From Torreya grandis (taxonomy: Eukaryota > Streptophyta > Pinopsida > Cupressales > Taxaceae), in the NCBI GenBank assembly GCA_037957365.1, contig JARHVA010001426.1, positions 1,197,501 to 1,261,500 on the forward strand: DNA of 64,000 nucleotides, in the 5' to 3' direction. The notes beneath the pieces were generated by a model, which saw nothing but the letters and a program-made list of their open reading frames with translations, ran no database searches and was not told where the DNA came from. A program made the translations under genes and the position numbers. This document shows, one piece after another, positions 35,796-48,745 of this stretch; position 1 is the stretch's first letter; every line of letters begins with the position of its first letter.

Positions 35796-36480
35796 ATGTT
35801 AAACCCCAAACACTAAACATTAAACCCTAAACCCTAAACCACAAACCTTAATCCATAAACCCTAAACCATGAACACTAAATCATATACCTAAATGCCAAA
35901 TGCCATAAAAATTTAATGATTAACCCTAATACATTATCCCTAAACCTAAAAATAGAATACCTAAACCCTAAAACCTATACCCTAATCATAGAACATCAAA
36001 ACATTAAACCCTAGACTTTATACCCTAGACCATAAGTAGTATGCCTAAACTTTATACCCTTAAACCTAAAGCCCAACCATAGGCATAAAATCTTAAATCA
36101 TAAACACTAAACCATAAAAACATAAACTTATAACGTCAACAATAAGCACTATACCCTAAATAAAAATATTCAAAATCATGAACCTTAAAACTTAAACACT
36201 GAACCCCAAACCTTAAACTTAAAACCCAAAACCTTGACCCCTAAACACTTAACACTAAACCTTAATCTTGAAACCATAAGCACTAAACCATAAACCTTGA
36301 AATTTGAACCCTAAACCCTAAAAACTCAAACCTAAAACCATAAGGACTAAATCCTAACACTAGATAAACCCTAAATCCTAAAATGCAAATGCCATAACCC
36401 AAAAAAATCAAACCCAAACACTAAATTATAAACTTTGAACCCTAAACCCTTGAACCAAAACCCTAAAAGTGAAAGCTAAT
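35796..36480. repeat. Degenerate telomere-like array, block B second array
   Basis: About 690 bp; equivalent of 3356-4045. Confidence 0.88.
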
Positions 36481-36959
36481 CAACCTAAATAAAAAAAATT
36501 AAGCATAGATTATGGATATCACACTACAAAGGAATGATGCAATCATTAGTATATTGTATCAACCCCTCTCCACTTTCCCATCATAATACCTACATAAGGG
36601 AAAATATTTTAATGCAAGGAAAAAACATGTCATAATAAAGTTAGTGGCACAAATTCTAATAATTTATACTCATTTACCACATCATTATTTAATAATAACT
36701 CATAAACATGAAAAGATCAAAAATTATCCATGCCTTTTGCTCAATTTTTTTAACCCAAATATAAAATAAATAATTATGTCCATAAGAAGGATTTCACCTC
36801 TTCCTCATCATGAATGAGAAATATCTACTAGATATGAATTAGAATAATTACCCTAATACACTTTGATCAAAATAAGAGAAATTAAAACACCACTCAATAT
36901 TCATCTGAAAAAGATATTGGTAAATTTGAATTAAATTTCTACTTATTACTATATTGGAA

Positions 36960-37525
36960 CACACTCTACTAGATAGGGAGTGACTAGGGATGATCATGAA
37001 GTGATTAAATATGATGAGAGATAATGAGGTAATGGTTAGGGATAATGAGGGATGCTTTAAAATGAAGGAGTGATTAGGAATGATGAATAATGATGAGGGT
37101 TGATGAGGTGGTTGTTAAGGATTATGAAGCATAATAAAAGATGATGAAGTATTGACTAGGGATGATAAAAATGATGATGGTTTATGAGGGAGTTATCAAG
37201 GATGTTGAGGGATGATGAGTGTGTGCCTAGGATGATGAGAGATGACAAGATATGATGAGAGAGTTAATAGGTATGATTAATAGTGATGAGGGTTGATGAG
37301 GGAGTGTTTATGGATGATCAAGGACAATGAGTGATGAGGGATGATGAGGGTTGATAAGAGATTGATTAGAGATAATGTGGGATGATGATAGCCAGTGAGG
37401 GGGTGATTAGGGATAATGAGGGACATTAATAACTGATGAGGGAGTGATTAGGGATGATAAATGAATATGATAGTTGATGAGGGAGTCATGAAGGATGATG
37501 AGGGTCGATGAGGGAGTGTCCTATG
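36960..37525. repeat. GATGAGGG minisatellite, block B
   Basis: Imperfect GGGATGATGAGGGAGTGATTA-type units, G-rich on the plus strand; equivalent of 4540-5070. The 36481-36959 linker before it holds nothing recognisable. Confidence 0.87.
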
Positions 37526-37689
37526 TGAATTTAGAGTGCTAAAATATGACTTTGTACAAATACATGAGATTGGAGTTAAAGAATGCATGGATTGAACATT
37601 TATCTAAATTTTTTGTCAAAGTGAATGTTATAATTTTATAAATAATTTTACATGCTATATTGGTTAATTATATTATTAATGGATTATAT

Positions 37690-37935
37690 TAAGATGACTA
37701 CCTATATTCATGTCTAGTATAAGATATCATACCATGACTACAGGTGGATGTCATGTATGAGTGATTGCATACATACATGTTGTAATAGGTATATGATAGA
37801 TGTCATTTATGAGTAATTATATCATGACTATAGGTAAATTACAAGTTACAAGCTATAAGATAGTCATTTATTCATATTCATAGACACATTGATTGAAAAT
37901 CCCCCAAATTATTTAAAATCCACCTTCAATCTTGG
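37690..37935 (-). repeat. Inverted leader repeat L6
   Basis: Reverse complement begins TTGAAGGTGGATT and contains CAATGTGTCTATGAATATGA and ATGACATC blocks, matching the plus-strand leaders. The following stretch to about 39230 is non-coding and collinear with block A. Confidence 0.7.
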
Positions 37936-39234
37936 GTATTCAATTAGGTAGGGCATACTCAAGTAGGTAAAGTAGGTAGGGTATACTCAATTAGGTGAAA
38001 TATGGGGCATAGTCAATGGTATAAATATATTACATGGTTAACATGATTTGAAACCTTGTTTCTCATTATATCTTCAATTCCTAAAATTTTGAAAACTAAG
38101 TATTAACCAAATTGAATTTCAAAAAAATATCTTCTAAATGGTAACTTTGATAGATTTTGAATTGATTTCATAATATTTAGAGTTCCCCTAGTTTATTATA
38201 TTAATTATAATAATATAAATTATTTAAGGGCATACACCCTTTCAACATTTCAATCTTTTTAGTTTGTCTTTTTCCTAAAACTTCACCTTGGGTATAGACT
38301 TGGGGAGGTTCAAATCTATCTTGAAACCAAATTTGGATCAATTCACTTTGTTTATAATAAATTTAAATGTCTTTTCATATTATCTAACACATCTGATGAG
38401 GCATATTTTATTATTAAAAAAAAAATGGGTTTGTATAGGGGAAAGTGTAGTCTTAGAGAATATAATTTTTTAATGTTAAAATGTTATTTATAATTATTAC
38501 TCTATTTATACATAATATAAATCATTATGGAAGATATAAATATAATAAAAAATTACCTTATAATTTTTTAAATATTAATCAAACTTTTATAAAAAATATA
38601 TCTCAACAATCTACACATTGTCAACTATACTTAAAAAGGAATTGATTTTCATGAAGTAAAGCTCAAAACATTGTGTTCATACACAGTTGTCTTGAATTTT
38701 AAAATTATTTAAAAATTATATATATAATAAATAATAATATTATCTACAATATTCATCAATTTACTTACCATATATTAAGTTTCATATAAAAATTCATTCG
38801 TTTACTCAAAAAAAGCGTGTCTATACACTTGTAATCTCCTTATATTTTAACAAAAAAGACCAAATTATTATCATAAATTTATCTATTTCACACACTTTTA
38901 TCATTTGGGTATTGAAAAAAATTATATATTTATAAACTAGATTCAAAATGACATAAATCATATTCTTATGTCATTGTCAAATTCTTTTTTTGAAGTGTCT
39001 CTAATATTCTCTCCAAGTTCAACCATTGTTATTTTAAGAAAAAGTGTCACTTTATACCCACTCTTTTGTTCCCCATTATCTTTCATCTACCAACTACTTG
39101 AGCTGATGGCTTATTCTATTATATGGAGACCATATAAAAGGTTTGCAAGGTATGTAAAGGATGAGACACAAATACGTATCATCCAAATTAATTGTTAGTT
39201 TCATCATTAGTGGATAAATGTATAAGAGAATTTA

Positions 39235-40060
39235 CAATATGATAGGGTCACACAATAATTTAGGGTGTAGTTGAATGTGTCCCCAACTCCATAGTTATGG
39301 GAATGGAGTGTGTGGTTTCTAGTGAGACCAGGTGATAGGTGTAGTCTATTTATGACAAAACTTTCCCTTATTCTAAAATATGAGAGGGATCCAATGATAG
39401 AGATCCTTGAAGTGGATGATGTAAGATGTATTAATTCATATATATCATGGTGGAGATGACATGGATGGGCCCCATTATTCATAGGTGAAAGATTAGCATC
39501 TAGTGATGATGTGTTGGATCTTAATCCTATCAATGTAGTTGGAAGTATAAGTTGATTTGCATTGTCTTTGTTAGTTAATCAATTTTATGAATTATTTATT
39601 GGGTAATAATTGAAATTTTTCATTTGTTCCTATCAACGTGATGATAAATACATGACTATTGAGTCTATGATTTGTTAATAAACATGACATTTTCCTAATG
39701 ATGTTATGGATGATGGCCTTATAAACTGGGATAAGATAACTAATGGTGTGGATACACCTTTATTTTATTGACTGATGGTTACTACTGTGGCATATGTGTG
39801 AGGTATGACATATTAAGATGAACTAAGAGATGAGCTGGTGAGGCTACAGATGCCATCACCATATTTGATGGGTAATTTAGGTCCTATGATATTAAATTAG
39901 TATATACAATTTTAATGAGATCATTTCGATCTCAAGGCACATATAGATATGTATGAGGATTGAGAGAGGAGAGAGAGGTCATGCGCTATGATAAGAAGTC
40001 ATTTTTTAGCTTCTAGTTCTAGATCTCTTGTTGTATCCATTATAGATGTTGATGGGGGGT
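39235..40060 (+). pseudogene. Unidentified coding relic, uninterrupted copy (block B)
   Basis: Counterpart of 8620-9000 plus 20966-21400. Strings in order: LVRPGDRCSLFM, ERDPMIEI, VDDVRCINSYISWWR, HGWAPLFIG, ASSDDVLDLNP, then without a break DDKYMTIESMI, DDGLINWDKI, TPLFY, DELRDELVRLQMPSPYL. Several stops. At 39640-39650 the sequence crosses the C1 insertion position directly. Family unknown; the conserved Trp-rich SWWRxHxWAP block would be the best search query. Confidence 0.55.
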
Positions 40061-41739
40061 CCTCTAGACCACACCACTATCATTGAGTGATGTACTACTT
40101 ATCATATTGTATAACGTTTTTGATATGTATGGTTTTGAGTGATTTTGGTATATTGAAATGTGTGATGATTATATTGATTTGGCATTTTAGACTTTTTAGA
40201 TATATATTTTTAATTTGATTCTATTATGTTAGAATGTTAGTAGTGCGGCTTGGTGATATCTATCTAAGAATGATATAAGAACTATATGAGCATAAAATTA
40301 TCATTTATCAACCCTAAAGGTAGTAAAATAATGAACCATACTAATCATGGTGTATAATTGAATGACTATATTCTAGTTGTGACACTTCCTTAGGCATAGT
40401 TGTAGTAGTAGTTTCTGAATTATATGTTGTAAAAATATTTATTAGTTTCCTCACTATTATTTTCTATTGATTTTTCTTTCCTTGTGTCACAATACTAATG
40501 TAATTTTTATTATATTTCTATATTTCTTTCCATTTATATTGAATATGTGGTACAATGGATCTCTCATTATGTTATTCTCTAGATGTAATTTTAGCAACAT
40601 GATGAGTAACCATTACTTCCTTAATAGGAATGTCCTCAGATAAATTGGTCATGGTAAAATGTTATATATTAGAGTAAGGATAAAGAGATATATATCACTT
40701 CTTAGTAAATGTAATAATGACTCTATCAACAAACTATTCAATGTTACCTCTATGTGATGATAGTTACACTAAGGCCTATTTCAGATTTTTTTCATTCAAT
40801 GACAAGGTGAATAATGATTCAAAGTAATGTTGATCAAACTCATATACAATAATGTCCTGATAATATCATGAGGCCCATATTTAAATGTATCAAACTATAT
40901 AGTCTATCTCTTAGCATATTGTGTTTTATTCACTATAGGAGTTGCTTTGTAAACTAGCTCCTTCTTTTATGTAATACCTTAGTATTGGTTTTTGTGGAAG
41001 CTTACGAAAATTTCATTAAATATATGGAACTAAATTAGATAATTCAAGTTTTACTAACTCAAGGTCAAATTATGCCTCTAGATTTGGTCATAGAAATCGA
41101 AATTTATTTTCTAATGTGATAGTTGCATTACAAAGATATAAAAAAGACTTGAATGTATGATATAATAATTTTACATGAGATGGAAAATTAATCCCCTTTA
41201 TAATAAGTATATTATATCCAAATATATTTGTTGATAGATTAATTATTTCATACATGCCTTAAACCATAAGAAGTAATCACAAACTAGTTGTAACTTACCT
41301 TAATGTAGTGATGGTAAGTACTCATATGTAATTTTGCATCCATTATTCTATATAAAATTCTTAAGGAATATTTATTCTAAATTAACATATATATGTAGTG
41401 ATCTATTAAGGATTGAATGATGGAACCAATTTAGTGCCTTAGCTACTAGGCTCCTGGGAAAAACTTCATTAGTATCAAACTATATTTGTACCCATTCTTA
41501 GCTTTTATATAAGCTTTAAGATACAAATAAGGATCCCCATTTACATTTAACCTATAAAATGTATGTATCTTAAAATTCCTTGGTAATGGTGCATGAAATA
41601 TTTTACACGAGAGTGGTATGGTTTAATTTCCAATGTATGTTGATGTAATTTATATTGTAAAGCACCCATAACATTCATTAAATATATGATATCCTATAAA
41701 TTTATATTAAGATATGTATGTGTTTCATTTAATACTTAA
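40061..41739. other. Non-coding segment of block B
   Basis: Collinear with about 21401-23099. Nothing recognised. Confidence 0.45.
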
Positions 41740-43010
41740 ATTTAATTGGTAATTATGACCATTGGTATACTATTTTGCTTAGGAGCAATAGATTTAGAAA
41801 TAAATGGATTGGGAGATTCATTAGCATTTAGTATATTATTAGTTTCCAAAAGCATAGAAAATTCTCTTAAAATATAAGGAATAACATTATTATTCTCATT
41901 AATACAATCTATGTTCATTACTAGATCCAACATGTGCACCTAATTTATCTTTCGAAAGAAAACTAGGAACATCATTATGATTTATAACAATATTATCACT
42001 AAGCACATTATCATTTGATTTGTCATGTAACATGAAATCATAATCAATATGAGTGATGGTTAAACAATAAATAATAATAGGTGGAGTATAAATATTTTCC
42101 TCTTCACTTTATGCATAATAATCATCATCATTCAAATTTTCATCATGATCATAGTCTTGTTCACTTGTAGAATTAATATTTAAAGTAACCACATTTTCAT
42201 TTTCACTAGAAAAGGGTGTAAGAGATGTATTCTGATTTACAATATTATTTAAATAATCATCACAATAAATAAGAATGTAATCTTTAATTTCATTGTCAAC
42301 ATTTTTAAATGGAACATTATTTTGTTGAGAAAAGGTAATTAAAGGAGAAATAACTAAATTTTATGCCTTATTCGAAACATCATCACTTGAAATAGGAATA
42401 CAGTTTTGAGCTTTGTTATACATATTTGAAATTGAACTATTATTAATTGAATTAAACGAGGGATAAGAATAAAAACCACATTTTAAACCTTATAAAAACA
42501 TAATCATGTGCATTATCACCATTTTGAATTAAAACATTTTTTGTTGGAGAAAAGGTAAAATAAGGAGAAAATGTTACATTTTCTTCCTTGTTAAAAGCAT
42601 CATCACTTTCATTTTATGTTTCAAAAGAAAAGGTAATATGGGTTGCATTTCCATTATCTGCTTTAGATACATCATTTTAATTTTATAAAGGAACATTATT
42701 GTAACAAAAATTATATTTTTTAGATGCACTATTATTACTTGGTTTTTGAAATTATTTCATGAGAAACCCATTGAAAAAGTTATTGTTTTGGTTATCTTGA
42801 ATAGGAATAGAAGGAGGAGTATGAGGATATCATGTATCTACACTAATTTCATTATAATTTTCATCATCACTTGCACAATATTCATGACATCCATCATGAT
42901 AATAATAATGTTCATCATTTGGATCTAAGACACAATTTTTATAATTTTTCCATTATTTATTTTAGTTATAAGGAGTGATTATAAATTCATCATTTGGATG
43001 AGTAGGAAGG
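41740..43010 (-). pseudogene. Asn/Asp-rich coding relic, minus strand, longer copy (block B)
   Basis: Minus-strand reading in the old frame gives VLDPNDEHYYYHDGCHEYC, SDDENYNEISVDT, PHTPPSIPIQDNQNNNFF, VPFKNVDNEIKDYI, FSSENENVVTLNINSTSE, YDFMLHDKSNDNVL, FLSKDKLG and TNNILNANESP, with TAA/TAG stops between. The best open part is 41742-41939. The 42746-43010 part has no counterpart in block A. Low-complexity acidic composition with Tyr/His clusters; no catalytic motif seen. It lies tail to tail with the plus-strand relic, so the unit may once have had two convergent genes. Confidence 0.45.
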
Positions 43011-46000
43011 GGTTATTCCTTATAATTTTAAAATTTCCAAAAACTAAAATGATAATAAGAGGATAAATGAAAAGTAATGATAATACATAATCCAACATAA
43101 GAGATAAAAATAGTATTTATTTCGAAACCCTAGGAGGTCAATTATTTTGAAACAAAGCCTTAGGGTTAACATTTAAATTTAGGGTATGTTGTATAAATAA
43201 AATGGGTTCACCAATATGTTTAATTATTATGATTAATGGAGTCTTAACTTAACCAAATAAATAGCCAAGTAGAGTTAAAATATATAATTAAATAAACATT
43301 CAACCATGAATTTTAATGGAAAAAAAAAGATGTTAAATAATTGGGGTTTTGAGCAAAGACATGGAAAAGAGATGAACAACTTATCTATTTAAGGCTCGCA
43401 AAGTTGTATCTAATTATTTTTTATCCTGAGTGTGTCTTTGGAACTATTAGATTTGAATGTCTAATTGTCATTTTATCCAATTGAGATTCTCTTGTTGAAG
43501 ATGATCCTATAATGAAATTTAAATTGATATTTTGTGTTATTCTCCCTGTTGGTACACTTTAGACTGACATAAACATATAATCATTAGATTTAACTTTTGG
43601 TTTGTCTTACCCTCCAAAATAATCATAATAGAGTCCTACATATAATGAAAACATAGATCAAATTCAAAAGGGGCAAGAATGGGGAAGTGGTAATGGTCGA
43701 GCTATCTACAAAACCTTGTATTGAGCACTACCTACATAGATTTAATGATAGGGAACTTAGGCCAATTTAGTTTTCCCTTTAGGTAATGTACATAATTAGA
43801 TGAAGTGGTTGTGTATCTAAATGATCTTGGTATAGGCCTTCCTCTTGGTCATAACATGAAATATAGATGTAGTATGTATAAATTTAAGATAAATGCAGAG
43901 ATTGAGCTTGTGGTAGTGTGATTTTATTTACTATGTTAGTGACAAAAGATAAATGGTAGATATGAAATTCCTTAAGGAACCATTTAAATATAATAATCCT
44001 AATTTTGAAGTTCAAAAACCTATTCATGCACCAACTGACTTAATAAGGGTAAAATGGTCATAAAAAGTGACCAAAAAAACTTACATCAAGAAGAGTTATG
44101 AAATGTGAATTGAATAAAAGTGGGTGAAATAATATCTAATTAGGGAAATATTATCCAAATATAATAAAACTAAAGAAAGAGATTGAAGTGAGACCAGTGA
44201 TCTATGTGACTCTGACATCAATTGACATAGAGGACTATGATTATTGGAAAAATTAATATCAATGTGAAAGAGTGATAAATAAGATGTAAGACTAGGAAAA
44301 CAAATACAAATGAGAATTAATTTAATCATTATGAGATTCTAAATACAAAATCCACAAAATACATAATAATTGTGTTTTTTTGAATAAAACTATGTGTATA
44401 AAAGAAATGCAACAAACAAGCTAAGTCTTTCTCTACCATCTTGCATTTGTTTAAAATTCAAATTTTAAAAGTTGCATGTTAAATAATTATTGTCAAAATT
44501 TGGTTCTATCTATATTTTATCAACTCATAGTCAACTTATATTAAATTATTTTTTATAAAATTAAATGGTTATTGTTTCATTAATCTAATTTAAGGTAAAA
44601 CATTATATATGATTCTATGTTTTAGGATTGAGTTATATAGATTATAGTTATCAAAATAAAAGTTACATAAAGAAAAGATACAAAAGGAATAATGAATAAT
44701 ACCAATCAATCCAAGCTATAAAATATAGGTGAAACCATTTGATGAGTAAATTACAAGGTTTAAGAGGTTTAGGTATAATGAATAATTTTTAAACTAATTT
44801 ATCATAATTCAAAAAAGTCTACTCTTTCTAAGTAAAAACAGTGTTTTGATTATAACAAATAGCAGGTCCATTGGGCATGGCATGCAATCTAGTTATTTGC
44901 ATATAAAAACTAAGGACATATAATTTCAAGTATTAATAATGCTAGTAAATATAAGATTATATAAAACCTATAAAAAATATTGATCCTATAATTCCTGAAT
45001 GGTATGGAATAATTGAAAAATGAACAATATTATGGTGCCAATGTAAAATCATAACTTATAACATAAAGGTTAATCATGAGCAAAAATCTATGAAAGGAAT
45101 GCTCAATTATATTATTAATGGTTTAAATATTATAACAATGCATGCATGTTAGGGTTTAATGAAAGAATAAATACCTTAGGTTATATATAAATATTTGTAT
45201 TCTTTTATGGTGATAAGGTATCTTCCCATGAATAAGCTGATGGTTGAGGTGGGTAGAGCATAAAATTAACCCACACATTATTGGGATTATCTTGGCGAGT
45301 CTAGGTTAGTGATATCTAGAAGAATACTACAATTGCATTTATATTTATGAATACCTTTCTTGTAGAACATTTTTTTAAAAAAATCTCAATTGGAAATGTT
45401 GTATTTTATTGTACATCTTGAATATCTTCTTTATTAGTTATTATCTAAATGGTCACTTAGACTAGATATAGTTAGTGATATGTAATTATGAAATGCATTA
45501 TAGGATTTTTTTATTATGATAGTTGATCATTATGACAAGGCATTGAAATATGTGTGAATTTAAATGAGGTCATTATATTACTTCAATTTAAACTATTTCT
45601 AGAGGATTTATGTACAAAATTATGTACATTATGTGAAAATTTATAAATAATTTAGTCAAGGAATCTTACCTATTGTAGATAGCTTTAGTATAAATTTTGA
45701 TTTTATCATTTTGAGTTTTATTGCACTTGATGTAAATAAATTAAAGTACATGGTTCTTCCCATACACATAATCTGCTAAAAGTATAAATATTTAAATTCA
45801 TCTATATGATATGGGTGAACATATGTTGTCATATGTATAAATATTTATTTTCTAATAGAGTTAAAATACCTCACAAGTCTACAATATTTATGGATTAATC
45901 ACTCAAGTATGGTTAAAAAAATATATTTTACATTGTATAGTTAGATATATTACATGAGTTATGTTGTATTTGTAAGTGGAAGAACGTTAACATGAAAAGT

Positions 46001-46800
46001 ATTACAATCTCAATACTCTATCTAGTTAGGAGGCATTATAAACATTACATGTTAGGTATGAACTCAATATTTAATTTTAAAAGGATGAATTTCATTTTTA
46101 CCTTATTTTGGAAGTCAAACTTGATTATAGGTTCATAATATAGTACTTAAAACATTAATATGTTTTGTGTATGGCCAAGTCACATAAATAAATGTGAATT
46201 AGATTATATATCTGATTAACTCTTCTATGCATGCTATAATGTAATAAATAATTAATTACTTGTCATTTTGTATTTCAAAAAAATGTATGTATTTATTTCT
46301 CTTCATAAGCAATTGGGTTGAAGTTAAATAATGTATGACTATCTGTATTAAAGTTCTATAAATTAATTAAAGTGTTAAAGTTATATGTGATTGTGTTTTT
46401 CTAGATAATTTAGGTTATTTGTTGCTTTTTAACTAAATGTATTTAAGATTTAATGGAATATATTTGGCATTACATTGAGTTGTTAAAGTTAAATTATTGT
46501 AAAGTACTATATTAAATGAACTCCATTATGCAAGTGATGTTATAATTTTGAATCAAAATGAAATTAGTTAAAAAGGTTTGAAAAACCAAGAAGATAAATA
46601 GGTGTGAACATATACTAAAAAAATAAATGACTAGGTAATAAAAATATAATGAATAATTCTTTTTGCCCTGGTATACAGATCTGAGTATGTGTATGTAATC
46701 CAAATATAACTTAGACTTAGAAATTAAATATTAAACTTTTTTATAAGTAATAAATTAAATTAATTAATATTAAAAATTATTTGAATTATAATAAAATAGA
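43011..46800. other. AT-rich intergenic DNA, nothing recognised
   Basis: 3.8 kb with only short chance reading frames (for example 44096-44329 minus, 46512-46703 minus). No repeat edges or RNA genes seen. Confidence 0.5.
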
Positions 46801-48745
46801 TCAATAATGACTTCATCAATAGCTCTCCTACCCTCAGTGATTTTGAATGGCTCTCCCTGCTCTAATGCAACCCATTTTCCCACCTAGTAGCTCAACTCAA
46901 CTTAGGACACATATTTATCTCATGGTCTACCTATAACTAGTAGGATAAACTCCCATCAACTATCACCCATAAATGTAATATGCTTCACTATAGGATCAAA
47001 GATGAATTTATCATCGTATCCAACCACTTCACTATAGGAGGATCTCTTATTACCATTGACCCTTGGACTCCAACCTATTACAGGTTCAAAACCTCATCTA
47101 AGCTCCTCCACATAGCATGTTCTAAGATGCTCTCCCCATCAAGATGGTATCCCATCCACTTTGGGATCTCTCAAAATTCACTACAGGTATTTGAAAGATA
47201 GATCTGACTAGATGGATAGGGGTTTTGATTTCAAGGGGGTAAAGGACATAGATATTTGAAAACCTAAATCTTTTGCTAAAGTGACCACGAAACCATTGCT
47301 CAAATCTATGTCCAAGGATCTAAACCTTTCTTCCTCTTTTACTATGGTGGTATTCTATAAGGAGTTGACCAAGAAAGCTCTCTATGATGATACTTTCTTT
47401 GTAACCCATGGCATCATCTACAGATTCACAAATCTCTAGCCTAAAAATCAATATCTCCATGCCTAGATCTCAAAAAATTGGCAACCCTTATCACAAGGTA
47501 ATCTCAAGATTTACCTTAGTGATAGGAGTGTTTTTATTATTATTTTTTACTAATGTAAGGATAAGGATTTGATTCAAAAATTGTTTTGGAGCTTGAATCT
47601 TAATCCTTCAATTATGAAACCTTGGTCCCTCATTTTTAATCCCCTTACTAAACCCATGAATGAAAGGCCAATTTAGATTCACCTTCCTTACCTCCCTTTC
47701 CAATTTGGCTTAGAACCTGACTTCAGAGGCATATACTCCCTGATTAAATTTTTGCAAACCCACCCAGACACTACTATGTTTTTGTATACCACTTTTCTCA
47801 GAATTTTGGTCAATGTTGATACCTGAAAGGATCTACCTCATAATATTATTCTACAAATGGGTGACTATTCTTGGTCCCAACCTCTTGACTGTGAAGGTTT
47901 ATTGTATTATTTTCAAAGCTATTCTAATACATGTCACTTAATGAAAGAGTATAGGTTTGATATACAAAAGACGTTATCCTCCTGGTGGTCAAAATTCTTC
48001 CCCACCCATCTCACTATGAAATCCCCCAAATCAAAGAATAATGATTTAGATTCATCTTTAGATGAGCTTAAACACCTATTACAAATCATTTTAATCCCTA
48101 ATATCAAATGGGGAGCATAAAGCAGACCCTCCAATTTTAGAAAAGAAGGGACTAGTTTTAGCTATGAAAACCCTAGTTGTTAAGGAGGTTATTACCTGCT
48201 CTAGAATTTCAAGGACAAAACAACTAGTTGTGGCTTTAGTAGTAGATAAATCTTATCCCGTAGAATCTATTGAAATTTTAATACCTCTAGAATTAGATTG
48301 TGTAGAAGATGAGTTGGGGAGGACTAAAGTGTAGAAGAAGAAAAATGGAAGAAGAAATGAATCCAACATGACCCTATGTTCAAGGGGGCCACAAAAAAGA
48401 TAATTTTTTATTCATTTGACAGTTGAGGATAGTAAGATGTGTATTAGTTATTGTACACAAAATTTGTTTGGACCCACTTGGATATCTTGGGAGAGCTTTA
48501 GTTTGAGATAACTTTTGTGGAAATATTGAGAAAAAATCCTGGGTAATTCTTTTTATTCCTTCTCAGTCTTTGGTGGAGGACCCTATCAAGTGGGATCTTG
48601 GCCACCCATTCAATTGCCATTGGTAGAGGCATATTTTTTGAGTTTTATTTTTGTATCTTTTGTTTTTTCCTTTGTATAAGGATTTGGGGCCTTTCAATCC
48701 CATATTTAACCTATTAAATAAAAAATACCTTTAAAAATTTGTGTA
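46801..48745 (+). mobile_element. LINE-type relic carrying ORF1 (DUF4283) only
   Basis: Distinctly more GC-rich than its surroundings. It starts near CTCTCCTACCCTCAG and ends in a T-rich tail with a CCTATTAAATAAAAAATACC terminus. It contains an ORF1-like coding relic and no ORF2, endonuclease or RT. The tail structure resembles the block A insertion at 6095-7857. No clear target duplication found. Confidence 0.6.
47250..48120 (+). pseudogene. DUF4283-domain ORF1 relic
   Basis: Starts with KSFAKVTTKP, typical of the N-terminus of plant LINE ORF1. Then come GIIYRFTNL, DKDLIQKLFWSL, KPWSLIFNPLTKPMNERPI and IHLPYLPFQFG, matching the DUF4283 core (W-L--W-P-F-P, then V-WI-LP-LP). RILVNVDT follows, then QMGDYSWSQPLDCEGLLYYF and CHLMKEYRF, which sits where a W-Q-LDYE-PF-C--C---GHL---C knuckle normally lies. 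Here the cysteines are mostly lost. At least five stops. The open segment 47857-48120 covers the knuckle-like part. In LINEs this protein binds RNA. Confidence 0.7.

Larger units (their letters stand above)
33355..42745. repeat. Block B: right copy of the duplicated unit, without the C1 and LINE insertions
   Basis: Collinear with block A from the TTTTTTGACCTT start to GATGCACTATTATTACTTGG. Near 39642 the sequence runs uninterrupted through the position where C1 sits in block A, and near 38510 through the LINE position. Divergence from A is large and spread evenly. Confidence 0.85.
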